Below, piece after piece: positions 1 to 5,068 of a stretch of 5,817 bases of DNA. Positions within the stretch are counted from its first letter, which is position 1. Every line of letters starts with the position of its first letter. Location of the stretch: assembly GCF_020829685.1 (NCBI RefSeq), contig NZ_JAIVFR010000453.1, forward strand, positions 1 to 5,817, in the 5' to 3' direction. The notes under the pieces were generated by a model. The model searched no databases and was not told the origin of the DNA. It worked only from the letters and a program-made list of their open reading frames with translations. The DNA is from Nostoc sp. CHAB 5715 (GTDB lineage Bacteria > Cyanobacteriota > Cyanobacteriia > Cyanobacteriales > Nostocaceae). Made by a program: the position numbers and the translations under genes.

Positions 1-380
1 CCATCGTATACAAAAAGGGTACCGAGATTTAGGGTTTGCCAATCTTTTGGCCCCGAACTAGTGTAAACTTGAGGACCAACGAAGGCAGCGTTTCCAACAC
101 CATTAATTGAAAGTGTTTGACACCAGCTATTATTTCCATTAATTCTGATTGACGTAGGATGATAACCTGGTAACAGTTGCAGGGTTCCTACGACTTGAAC
201 ACTGTAAGCACAGTTATTGATAATTCCCCCATAACCACTAGTGCTCAAACATGAATTGTCTTGGGGATAGGAATTCTTCATAGTAGCTCCTGGCCCAGTT
301 ACTGCCAAAGCTTGGTTTGCGACTAAGCTTATGACTCCAGCCAACATACTCACTAAATAACCTTTTATAAAAAACCGCAT
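1..380 (-). CDS. Secreted protein of unknown function, 3' end missing
   Basis: The gene reads leftward from an ATG at 380-378 and stays open for 126 codons to the window edge, so its C-terminus is outside. The start is well supported: a GGAG ribosome site (plus-strand complement 390-393, in AAAGGAGTGAACAAG) lies about 9 bases before the ATG. Residues 1-26 form a classical Sec signal peptide: basic start (MRFFIKG), hydrophobic core (VSMLAGVISLVA) and an ALA cleavage site, giving a mature N-terminus VTGPG. The mature part is rich in Gly, Asn, Ser and Thr and has three cysteines in view (C44, C57, C87), consistent with disulfides outside the cytoplasm. No family was recognised. The protein is inferred to be periplasmic or exported. 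It is transcribed divergently from the membrane protein at 744. Reading frame and signal peptide are firm; function is unknown. Confidence 0.8.
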   Translation of the reverse strand, partial: MRFFIKGYLVSMLAGVISLVANQALAVTGPGATMKNSYPQDNSCLSTSGYGGIINNCAYSVQVVGTLQLLPGYHPTSIRINGNNSWCQTLSINGVGNAAFVGPQVYTSSGPKDWQTLNLGTLFVYD

Positions 381-584
381 TCTTGTTCACTCCTTTTTTG
401 CACGTATTTCAGCTTAATAATTGAGTTTACCTAAGAATGAAGTCCGTTTTTGACAAAGTTGTTCTATCGTCACAAAACTTTTTCATATAATTTTTCTCTA
501 TCCATTAACTGACAGGATAATAACATCTATCTTTGGGATAATCTTTCTTTCGATTAAGTATTAACTCCCTGGAGATAGAGCCAC

Positions 585-614
585 TTGTCTAATCTCAGAG
601 GTTATTCTGATAAT
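585..614 (+). promoter_or_regulatory. Candidate promoter for the membrane protein gene
   Basis: TTGTCT (585-590, four of six matches to TTGACA) and GATAAT (609-614, five of six matches to TATAAT) are separated by 18 bases. This would start transcription near 621 and give a leader of about 120 bases before the ATG at 744. In DNA this AT-rich such matches arise by chance, so this is only the best candidate in the spacer. Confidence 0.25.
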
Positions 615-723
615 TACCAACAGTTGAGTAGCAAATTAAACTCAATATTTATCAGCAACATAAATTTTTAAGCTCATTAAAACCTCTTGTTCTTACAAAA
701 CTTTAGTTTGTCAAAATCATATC

Positions 724-729
724 AAGGAG
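724..729 (+). promoter_or_regulatory. Ribosome binding site that decides the start at 744
   Basis: AAGGAG lies 14 bases before the ATG at 744, a long but usable spacing. It lies inside the longer open frame that could begin at TTG 687, which has no ribosome site of its own. It overlaps the in-frame GTG at 729, so that codon cannot be the start. The site therefore favours ATG 744. Confidence 0.5.
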
Positions 730-743
730 TGAAATCAACAGCT

Positions 744-1457
744 ATGTCTATTCCCAATGAACGCGAAAGCAAAAACAGTGAAATCAAGCAAGAATCTTAC
801 ACTGATACTAATGGTAATATTCACACTGACTTAACGCGAACCACTGAAACAGTCAAGAACAGCACAGCTAATCCCAACTCTTACAGTAACGGTTACGTAC
901 AAGGTCGAAATACTGAACGTAGCTACCAGCAAGCTGATTTAGCCGAGCGTGATAATAACAATGCCAGTCGTGGTTTGCTGTTGGGTATTATCGTTACTTC
1001 CCTACTTGGTTTGATTGTAGGTGGAGTCTGGTATTCCAACCAACGCAATGATGCAGCCGTTGATAATACTAATACTGTGCCGGTCGCGGTTCCTGTACTA
1101 AGTAATAGTAGTCCAACTCCTAGTGCTTCTCTTCAAACAAAAACGACGATAATCGAAAGAACCAGGGAAGTACCTGTTCCTGTTCCACAACAGCAGGTTA
1201 CACCTCCATCTGCACCTCGCCAACCAGATATTAACATTACTATTCCACCCCAGCAGCCTGCGGCAGAAAAAGCGCCTTCTGCAATCCAGCCAACCCCTAA
1301 AGCTACACAAAGTCCAATTACTAATACTGTTGCGCCAGGTACGAAAAGTGATACCTCTAAAACCACTCCACCTCAAGGAGTAGACCAGTCAAACAGTACA
1401 TCTAATAGCGGTTCTTCTACCGCAGATGATACTACTACAGGCGGTTCTGCTCAATAA
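744..1457 (+). CDS. Single-pass membrane protein with Pro/Ser/Thr-rich outer domain, unknown function
   Basis: This is a 237-residue protein from ATG 744. The frame is open back to TTG 687, but the extra residues have no ribosome site. Three parts are visible. Residues 1-76 are hydrophilic, Asn- and Thr-rich (ESYTDTNGNIHTDLTRTTET) and have no signal peptide. Residues 77-97 (GLLLGIIVTSLLGLIVGGVWY) form one transmembrane helix. Residues 98-237 are low-complexity, with Pro-Val runs (VPVAVPV, VPVPVPQQQ), Gln-Pro stretches and a Ser/Thr/Gly tail. An N-in topology with the proline-rich part in the periplasm is inferred from acidic and basic residues before the helix; such regions often span the cell wall. 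The N-terminal block recalls hypothetical proteins conserved in Nostocales, from memory only. No catalytic motif is seen. A hairpin follows 16 bases after the stop, suggesting a single-gene transcript. Confidence 0.8.
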   Translation: MSIPNERESKNSEIKQESYTDTNGNIHTDLTRTTETVKNSTANPNSYSNGYVQGRNTERSYQQADLAERDNNNASRGLLLGIIVTSLLGLIVGGVWYSNQRNDAAVDNTNTVPVAVPVLSNSSPTPSASLQTKTTIIERTREVPVPVPQQQVTPPSAPRQPDINITIPPQQPAAEKAPSAIQPTPKATQSPITNTVAPGTKSDTSKTTPPQGVDQSNSTSNSGSSTADDTTTGGSAQ

Positions 1458-1472
1458 CGGCTTCTGAATCAG

Positions 1473-1517
1473 CCCACTTGATAATGCTGGCATTAACGCC
1501 AACATCTAACAAGTGGG
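1473..1517 (+). terminator. Stem-loop, probable terminator of the membrane protein gene
   Basis: A perfect 8-base-pair stem CCCACTTG (1473-1480) / CAAGTGGG (1510-1517) encloses a second small stem TGGC (1488-1491) / GCCA (1498-1501). It begins 16 bases after the stop codon at 1457. The sequence after it (AATATTCTTAAG) is only weakly T-rich, so the hairpin may act as a terminator or as a 3'-end stabiliser. Confidence 0.5.
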
Positions 1518-1611
1518 AATATTCTTAAGAAAGATTTCTGAATTGTTGCGAAAAATTAATGGTACTCAAGTTTAGTAAACGTATCTTGTAGCTGAATAAA
1601 CACAGTGCTAG

Positions 1612-1686
1612 ATTAAGAGCAAGGTACAAACAGGTTAAGAGTTAAACAAAAAGTTTCCTGTTAGAGCCTGTACCTCCTGCTCTAAT
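1612..1686. repeat. Nested imperfect inverted repeat of unknown role
   Basis: Arms pair in order from outside to inside. GAGC (1617-1620) pairs with GCTC (1679-1682), flanked by ATTA/TAAT. AGGTACA (1622-1628) pairs with TGTACCT (1669-1675). ACAGG (1630-1634) pairs with CCTGT (1657-1661). AAAC (1644-1647) pairs with GTTT (1653-1656) around an A5 loop. Unpaired bases lie mostly on the right arm (1662-1668). Four collinear arms in the right order are more than chance usually gives. It could be a small structured RNA, a dispersed non-autonomous repeat or a processing site; the sequence does not say which. Confidence 0.5.
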
Positions 1687-1891
1687 GTTCAAGCGATCGC
1701 TATGCTTGGTTGTGGCATCCATTGAATGTGTTTTCGCCTTAAGTTCCATGAGTTGTTTTGGAGGTTTTAAAACGCACAGCCAGAAAATGCCTGCCTAGCA
1801 AAAATGTAAGGATGTGCAATTCTGAGTAGAGCGATCGCCAATGCTGTCCACCTTAGTTTGAGTTAGTTACTTCTGAATTCTCCAATCTTCA

Positions 1892-1944
1892 AGAAACCGC
1901 CCCAAGCTGCTGATATTTATCCACCGTAGCTTCAGGCGGTTTCT
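1892..1944. terminator. Long inverted repeat between convergent genes, possible bidirectional terminator
   Basis: A perfect 10-base-pair stem AGAAACCGCC (1892-1901) / GGCGGTTTCT (1935-1944) continues, after a 2-by-2 mismatch, into AAGCTGC (1904-1910) / GTAGCTT (1926-1932) with one G-T pair. Sixteen Watson-Crick pairs in all close a loop of about 15 bases. It lies about 100 bases beyond the 3' end of metallophosphoesterase copy A. On the minus strand the descending arm ends in GGTTTCTT, and on the plus strand in GGTTTCTGCTTT, so termination in either direction is possible although neither T-tract is clean. It could instead be a dispersed repeat. Confidence 0.4.
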
Positions 1945-1987
1945 GCTTTGTATTATGGATTTAAATTAACACTGAGCGGTGAGGGCT

Positions 1988-2053
1988 GTCATTTGTCATT
2001 TGTCCTTTGTCATTTGTCATTTATTTAGACCAATGACCAATGACTAATGACTA
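1988..2053. repeat. Heptanucleotide tandem repeats (STRR type) in two opposed blocks
   Basis: The left block has five tandem copies of GTCATTT (1988-2022, the third copy being GTCCTTT). After a short ATTTA spacer the right block runs GACCAAT, GACCAAT, GACTAAT, GACTAAC (2028-2055), essentially the complementary heptamer. GTCATT units on the left can pair with AATGAC units on the right, so the array also forms an imperfect hairpin. Degenerate heptamer arrays of this kind are a known feature of heterocystous cyanobacterial genomes. The right block overlaps the last codons and stop codon of metallophosphoesterase copy A (2044-2055). Confidence 0.8.
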
Positions 2054-2877
2054 ACTAACGTAATTACAGTCACTTCTGGTGGACAAAATAAACGTCCTGG
2101 TTTATAAGTTCCTAAGCCCCGATTCACATATAGTTGATTTTCTTCTACTTTGTGAAACCCTTGCGCCCACTCCCAATATCGCACGACTTTAGAACAGTCT
2201 CCCAAGAAAAATGTTACCCAACGCCGTAATTTTTTGGGAATTTGTTTGAGTAGCTTTTTATAATAAAATACTACAGGGCCAATGCCTGGAATTACGATGT
2301 GACCACCGTGGGTATGACCAGATAGTTGCAAATCTACCCGCCACTGTTGCAATACCTTAGCTGTATCTGGGTTATGGGATAAAACGATACGGGGTGTAAC
2401 AGAATCTAGTTGATTCATGACTGGTGCAGGGTAGAATTCCCGTGACCAATAATCAGCTAATCCTACCAATGGTAATTCTTTTCCTAGTGGATAGGCGATT
2501 TCATTCCAAAGCACATGCACCCCAATGCTAGTTAACGCCTGTGTAACTTCTGCTTTTGAGTGGCTGTAATAGATATCGTGATTACCAAGTACGGCGTAGA
2601 TACCACAGCGACTTTGGAGATGTTTGAGTCGAAGCGCCAATTGGTGAATCGGCGTCGGATCGTCAGTTACGTAGTCACCAGTTAATAGAATTAAATCTGG
2701 TTCAGCTTCGTTAGTAAGTGCGATCGCTTTTTCTAACATATCTTCCGACAGCCGCAAACCATCGTAGTGAAAATCTGACAATTGCACTAGCGTTGTACCT
2801 TGTAAAGATGCTGGAAGTTCCGCAATCTTAACCGTGATTTTATCTACTCTTAAATGTCCCGTAAACAACCAATGCAT
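2044..2877 (-). CDS. Calcineurin-like metallophosphoesterase, copy A (YkuE/YaeI-like)
   Basis: The frame is open from ATG 2898 (284 residues). I prefer the ATG at 2877-2875 (277 residues, starting MHWLFTGHL), because AGGAG lies 13 bases before it while ATG 2898 has no ribosome site. The two-metal phosphoesterase motifs are complete. Counting from M1 at 2898 they are DFH (42-44), GDYVTD (74-79), GNHD (105-108), SHNPD (174-178) and GHTHGG (194-199). The family hydrolyses phosphomono- or diesters; relatives act on sugar nucleotides or lipid-A precursors, but the substrate here cannot be read from sequence. There is no signal peptide or membrane helix, so it is probably cytoplasmic or peripheral. 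Oddities: His follows GHTHGG where copy B and most relatives have Gln, and the C-terminus VSH plus stop comes from the heptamer repeat. Copy B lies about 3.0 kb away on the same strand, roughly 78-80% identical by hand alignment. Confidence 0.9.
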   Translation of the reverse strand: MHWLFTGHLRVDKITVKIAELPASLQGTTLVQLSDFHYDGLRLSEDMLEKAIALTNEAEPDLILLTGDYVTDDPTPIHQLALRLKHLQSRCGIYAVLGNHDIYYSHSKAEVTQALTSIGVHVLWNEIAYPLGKELPLVGLADYWSREFYPAPVMNQLDSVTPRIVLSHNPDTAKVLQQWRVDLQLSGHTHGGHIVIPGIGPVVFYYKKLLKQIPKKLRRWVTFFLGDCSKVVRYWEWAQGFHKVEENQLYVNRGLGTYKPGRLFCPPEVTVITLVSH

Positions 2878-2890
2878 AAGGCAACCGATA

Positions 2891-2895
2891 CTCCT
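2891..2895 (-). promoter_or_regulatory. Ribosome binding site favouring the shorter start of copy A
   Basis: AGGAG on the minus strand (plus-strand CTCCT) lies 13 bases before the ATG at 2877. It lies directly after the alternative ATG at 2898, so it cannot serve that codon. The spacing is long, so the choice is a preference only. Confidence 0.45.
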
Positions 2896-2976
2896 CATAC
2901 CAGCGCTTACAGCTTACCAAAATTAAAATGTAACTTGATAAACTGCAATAATTTATATGAAAGTACGTGCGGTATT

Positions 2977-3008
2977 CTCCGGAGGCGGAGCGTCTCCGGC
3001 TCCGCTCC
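2977..3008. repeat. GC-rich palindromic repeat
   Basis: GGAG (2981-2984) pairs with CTCC (3000-3003) and CGGAG (2986-2990) with CTCCG (2994-2998). One G-G mismatch lies between them and the loop is only CGT. It stands out sharply from its AT-rich surroundings. Its unit CCGGAGGCGGAGCG is like the short GGAG/CTCC palindromes scattered through Nostoc spacers (from memory). It sits about 80-100 bases upstream of copy A, so it could affect that promoter, but a dispersed repeat is the simpler reading. Confidence 0.55.
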
Positions 3009-3063
3009 AATATTCCAATGTCATCAGCAATTGGTCTTTCAAACAGAGCTTACCAAGAAAGTA

Positions 3064-3232
3064 GTCAGAATTCAGGAGCCAGAATGGCGAGTGTACGAGT
3101 GGCACAGCAAGTCGAGGTTTAAAGAAAGAGCTTTCAAGCATGGAGGAATAATTTGGCACAGCATCGTACTTGAAACCCCTGACTTGACTGCTGGGGTATT
3201 CTGAAGGAGTGAATTCTGACTTCTGACTCCTG
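3064..3232. repeat. Fold-back element with heptamer-repeat termini
   Basis: The ends carry opposed heptamer-period sequences. The left end (3064-3085) read on the minus strand gives units such as ATTCTGG, CTCCTGA and ATTCTGA. The right end (3211-3232) gives TTCTGAC, TTCTGAC and TCCTG. GTCAGAATTC (3064-3073) and GAATTCTGAC (3211-3220) are exact 10-base inverted repeats. Inside them, CAGCAAGTCGAGGTTT (3105-3120) is the imperfect inverse of 3173-3193 (AAACCCCTGACTTGACTGCTG with two small insertions). The whole can fold into one long hairpin of about 160 bases, as non-autonomous MITE-like or STRR-associated repeats do. No transposase is present. Whether it is mobile is not known. Confidence 0.5.
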
Positions 3233-3358
3233 TTCATTTTAGATAGGTTTGCCATCAGGGAATTCTCAATTTTTTTAAATACATTTGTATTCGGAAACAC
3301 ACGGCAATAATTTACAACTAATCTCATTCTCTAGTTAGAGGTTGGGTAAAAGGATAGA

Positions 3359-3375
3359 TAGTTAATTATTAACTA
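3359..3375. repeat. Perfect 17-base AT palindrome
   Basis: TAGTTAATTATTAACTA is an exact inverted repeat of 8 + 1 + 8 bases. It lies 18 bases before the start of the SDR remnant. Its size would suit a dimeric regulator's operator, but no intact gene starts next to it, and in AT-rich DNA chance is a fair explanation. Confidence 0.3.
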
Positions 3376-3392
3376 GCAAGAACAAAAAGTCG

Positions 3393-3479
3393 GTATACGT
3401 ACTGCTTGCTTCGGAAGAAGCCAGTTATGTTTCGGGCGCGGTCATTCCCGTTACTGGCGGTCATATCATGTCCGACTTA
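3393..3479 (+). pseudogene. C-terminal remnant of a short-chain dehydrogenase/reductase
   Basis: Read in the frame of codon GTA 3399, the DNA gives VYVLLASEEASYVSG followed by AVIPVTGGHIM, the unmistakable C-terminal signature of SDR enzymes (YVLLAS, SYVSG, VTGG). The intact SDR at 3745 has [14 protein letters not shown] followed by AAGG at the same place, so this is a relative but not a recent copy. Nothing SDR-like precedes codon 3393: the frame is closed by TAA at 3363-3365 and contains no start codon before ATG 3468. Downstream the frame runs on into the palindromic repeat and ends at TGA 3558-3560. Nucleotide-binding and catalytic parts are missing, so it cannot be functional. Within it GCCAGT (3420-3425) / ACTGGC (3453-3458) and CGGG (3433-3436) / CCCG (3447-3450) form a nested stem, probably incidental. 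Confidence 0.75.
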
Positions 3480-3486
3480 GTACTTA

Positions 3487-3561
3487 GTCAAAAGCGAGCG
3501 GAGCGTGGCAATCCCAAACCTTTGCGATTGCTTCATTCCACTTCGTTGCATTCGCAATGAC
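3487..3561. repeat. Dispersed imperfect palindrome (GTCATTGCGA type)
   Basis: The ends GTCA-AAA-GCGA (3487 onward) and TCGC-AA-TGAC (to 3561) are inverted. Inside, GGCAATC (3507-3513) and GATTGC (3525-3530) are inverted as well, closing around CCAAACCTTTGC. Read on the minus strand it gives VIANATKWNEAIAKVWDCHAPLA, a variant of the peptide produced by a very widespread bacterial intergenic repeat (forms such as VIAxxxKQS...WDCHAxLA), recognised from memory. It abuts the SDR remnant and supplies its terminal stop. The minus-strand open frame 3484-3705 is therefore repeat-derived and not a gene. Confidence 0.65.
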
Positions 3562-3744
3562 ATATCGTAAGTGATTTGCCGAACTTGATATCAGCCCGTT
3601 CTTCCATAGCGCTTTGCTTTGATGCCAATTTCTATCAGTCTCATTGCAGATGCTTCGGCTAAACCTGCCCTGGCATTTGAGGATCTGCCGAGAACCTGCT
3701 TTCAATCAATTCAGTGGAGCGAAATCCAAGTTAAGAAACCTAGT

Positions 3745-4785
3745 ATGGAACAAAAAGATACCTTCAAAAAAGCCTCACGCCGTCAAGTTCTCGGCGGGCT
3801 ATCCATTGGCGTTGTCGCAGCGCAAACGGTACCAGTCTTCGCACAACAAACATCTACCCCAGCAAACCAACAAGTGACATCTAACCAGGAAGCACCTAAC
3901 CAGTCTGTCAAGCAGAACCCTGTTAAGCAATATCCGAGTCCGCCCTTTTCGCAACAACCGCAGGAGCCACCTGGTCTTGCCAGCCAAATGACCCCGCGAC
4001 CCGATCACGGTGAGACAAGTTATCAGGGTTCTGGACGGCTAGTGGGACGCAAGGCGCTCGTCACAGGCGGCGATTCTGGCATTGGTCGGGCAGCAGCGAT
4101 CGCCTTTGCACGTGAAGGTGCTGATGTTGCGATCAACTATCTGCCCGCCGAGGAGCCAGATGCCCGCGAGGTAATCCAACTGATTCGGGCGGCAGGACGC
4201 AAGGCGGTGGCGATTCCAGGCGATATTCGGAACGAAAACTTCTGCAATCAGCTCGTCGCTAATGCCGTGCGCGAACTCGGCGGACTCGACATTCTGGTAA
4301 ACAATGCTGGTAAACAGCAATCTGTTGACTCAATTCTCGATCTCACAACTGAGCAGTTTGATTCAACTTTCAAGACAAATGTCTACGCGATGTTCTGGAT
4401 CACCAAAGCTGCTGTGCCGCACCTCAGTTCCGGTGCAAGCATCATCAATACCTCCTCAGTCCAAGCCTATGACCCTAGCGAGAACCTGCTCGATTATGCA
4501 CAAACCAAGTCGGCGCAGGTCGCCTTTACCAAGTCACTGGCAAAGCAGCTTGCTAAAAAGGGCATCCGTGTGAATGCGATCGCGCCTGGGCCTTACTGGA
4601 CACCGCTCCAGGTCAGCGGCGGTCAACCACAGAGTAAAGTTGAGAAGTTCGGCAGTGACTCACCGATGGGACGTCCCGGACAGCCAGCGGAGCTTGCCCC
4701 CACCTACGTCCTCCTTGCCTCGCAAGAGTCGAGCTATGCTACCGGGCAAGTGTATGGCGCGGCGGGTGGAAGTGGGAATCCTTAA
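3745..4785 (+). CDS. Tat-exported SDR family NAD(P)-dependent oxidoreductase
   Basis: This is a 346-residue protein from ATG 3745. The frame opens earlier (ATG 3619), but ATG 3745 puts a twin-arginine motif at residues 11-16 (SRRQVL). A hydrophobic stretch ([10 protein letters not shown]) follows, with a likely cleavage after VFA at 33, so export by the Tat pathway is predicted. Residues 34-96 are a Gln/Pro-rich linker. The Rossmann domain has TGGDSGIG (107-114), NNAG (186-189), Asn212, Ser237/238 and YAQTK (Tyr251, Lys255), the complete Asn-Ser-Tyr-Lys tetrad. The C-terminus is [18 protein letters not shown]. The family (YghA-like SDRs) reduces carbonyls or oxidises alcohols with NAD(P); the substrate is unknown. 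Tat export would let it fold in the cytoplasm, possibly with cofactor bound. The ribosome site is weak. The gene is visibly GC-richer than its surroundings, though its two HIP1 sites (4096, 4576) indicate long residence in cyanobacteria. Confidence 0.9.
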   Translation: MEQKDTFKKASRRQVLGGLSIGVVAAQTVPVFAQQTSTPANQQVTSNQEAPNQSVKQNPVKQYPSPPFSQQPQEPPGLASQMTPRPDHGETSYQGSGRLVGRKALVTGGDSGIGRAAAIAFAREGADVAINYLPAEEPDAREVIQLIRAAGRKAVAIPGDIRNENFCNQLVANAVRELGGLDILVNNAGKQQSVDSILDLTTEQFDSTFKTNVYAMFWITKAAVPHLSSGASIINTSSVQAYDPSENLLDYAQTKSAQVAFTKSLAKQLAKKGIRVNAIAPGPYWTPLQVSGGQPQSKVEKFGSDSPMGRPGQPAELAPTYVLLASQESSYATGQVYGAAGGSGNP

Positions 4786-4789
4786 TCCT

Positions 4790-5026
4790 ATTGAGGTGGG
4801 TGAACCTCCATTCGCCGAGTGGGTGTAGGCTGCACACATCCCTGATGGTTCTATCTGCTAAGGCTTGAGAAGGATGTACGCGGATTACGATCAATATGGT
4901 TTTCCTGGCAGCAATGAGCTTGTGCTGCCAGCCATTCTCGGTCGAGAACCCCCCACACTACGAGAGTACATTCAAGAGCTTGCGAACCACAAAGCTTCTA
5001 ACACGTTTGGTCATCAGTGGGTTTAG
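4790..5026 (+). pseudogene. Decayed C-terminal remnant, probably of an NmrA-like NAD(P)-binding protein
   Basis: One frame from about 4790 reads as continuous protein interrupted by two stops: IEVGEPPFAEWV, TAG (4826-4828), AAHIPDGSIC, TAA (4859-4861), then GLRRMYADYDQYGFPGSN. It continues through AILGREPPTLREYIQELA and ends at TAG 5024-5026. The pattern of a Tyr/Asp-rich segment, GF, then LGREPxTLREY resembles the C-terminal end of NmrA-type atypical SDR proteins. This is recognition by eye, not a search result. The nucleotide-binding N-terminal part is absent; the intact SDR ends at 4785, immediately upstream. A 50-residue open frame from ATG 4874 remains, with GAGAAGG too close to act as a proper ribosome site, so translation is doubtful. 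A perfect 8-base hairpin (4906-4913 / 4923-4930) lies inside. The pseudogene reading is inferred; a real small protein from 4874 is the alternative. Confidence 0.5.
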
Positions 5027-5068
5027 GTCAAGCATTCGGGAATTATAACTAATTAGCCGGACTTGATA

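Larger units (their letters stand above)
394..743. other. AT-rich divergent intergenic region
   Basis: This stretch separates two divergent genes and has no convincing coding sequence. It is very AT-rich and must hold promoters for both sides. The best plus-strand candidate is listed separately. A TTGACA (450-455) and a TATAAT (486-491) are both present on the plus strand but are 30 bases apart, too far to work together as one sigma-70-type promoter. For the leftward gene I saw only weak -10-like sequences. Confidence 0.6.
1518..2043. other. Gene-free convergent intergenic region
   Basis: This is about 525 bases between two convergent genes with no open frame that looks like protein. It contains two HIP1 octamers GCGATCGC (1693-1700 and 1831-1838), a nested 75-base inverted repeat (1612-1686), a second inverted repeat (1892-1944) and the left part of a heptamer array (from 1988). 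The stretch 1740-1880 holds nothing recognisable apart from the second HIP1 site. Confidence 0.6.
2899..3392. other. Repeat-rich intergenic region
   Basis: About 490 bases upstream of copy A have no supported gene. Open frames on both strands here (for example 2854-3204 plus and 2953-3327 minus) run through palindromes and heptamer repeats and have no recognisable protein character. The region contains a GC-rich palindrome (2977-3008), a fold-back element (3064-3232) and an AT palindrome (3359-3375). The promoter of copy A should lie in 2899-2975, which is AT-rich, but I found no convincing pair of boxes. Confidence 0.55.

Noticed and set aside
450..491. TTGACA and TATAAT as one promoter
   Set aside because: The boxes are 30 bases apart instead of about 17.
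687..743. TTG start 57 bases upstream for the membrane protein
   Set aside because: It has no ribosome site, is a rare start codon, and the AAGGAG at 724 lies inside it and serves ATG 744.
1098..1376. Minus-strand frames inside the membrane protein gene
   Set aside because: These are shadows of the low-complexity Pro/Ser/Thr coding sequence, rich in Trp, Cys and Arg with no ribosome site.
1988..2055. CRISPR-like array
   Set aside because: The repeat unit is seven bases in direct tandem with no spacers, typical of STRR sequences.
2953..3327. Minus-strand open frame of 124 codons
   Set aside because: It crosses the GC palindrome and the fold-back repeat, and its sequence is translated repeat DNA.
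3484..3705. Minus-strand open frame of 73 codons
   Set aside because: Its C-terminal third is the translated GTCATTGCGA-type palindrome, and the rest resembles no protein.
3619..3744. 42-residue N-terminal extension of the SDR
   Set aside because: It would bury the twin-arginine signal in the middle of the protein and has no family-like character.
4793..4808. GAGGT / ACCTC hairpin after the SDR stop as a terminator
   Set aside because: The stem is only five base pairs with no T-run after it.
4039..4828. Alternative frames overlapping the SDR gene
   Set aside because: They are shadows of a GC-rich gene whose motifs are complete in the main frame. Only the last codons of the 4574-4828 frame belong to the downstream remnant.
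4906..4930. Perfect 8-base-pair hairpin TGGCAGCA / TGCTGCCA as a terminator
   Set aside because: It lies within the remnant coding sequence and is followed by no T-tract.
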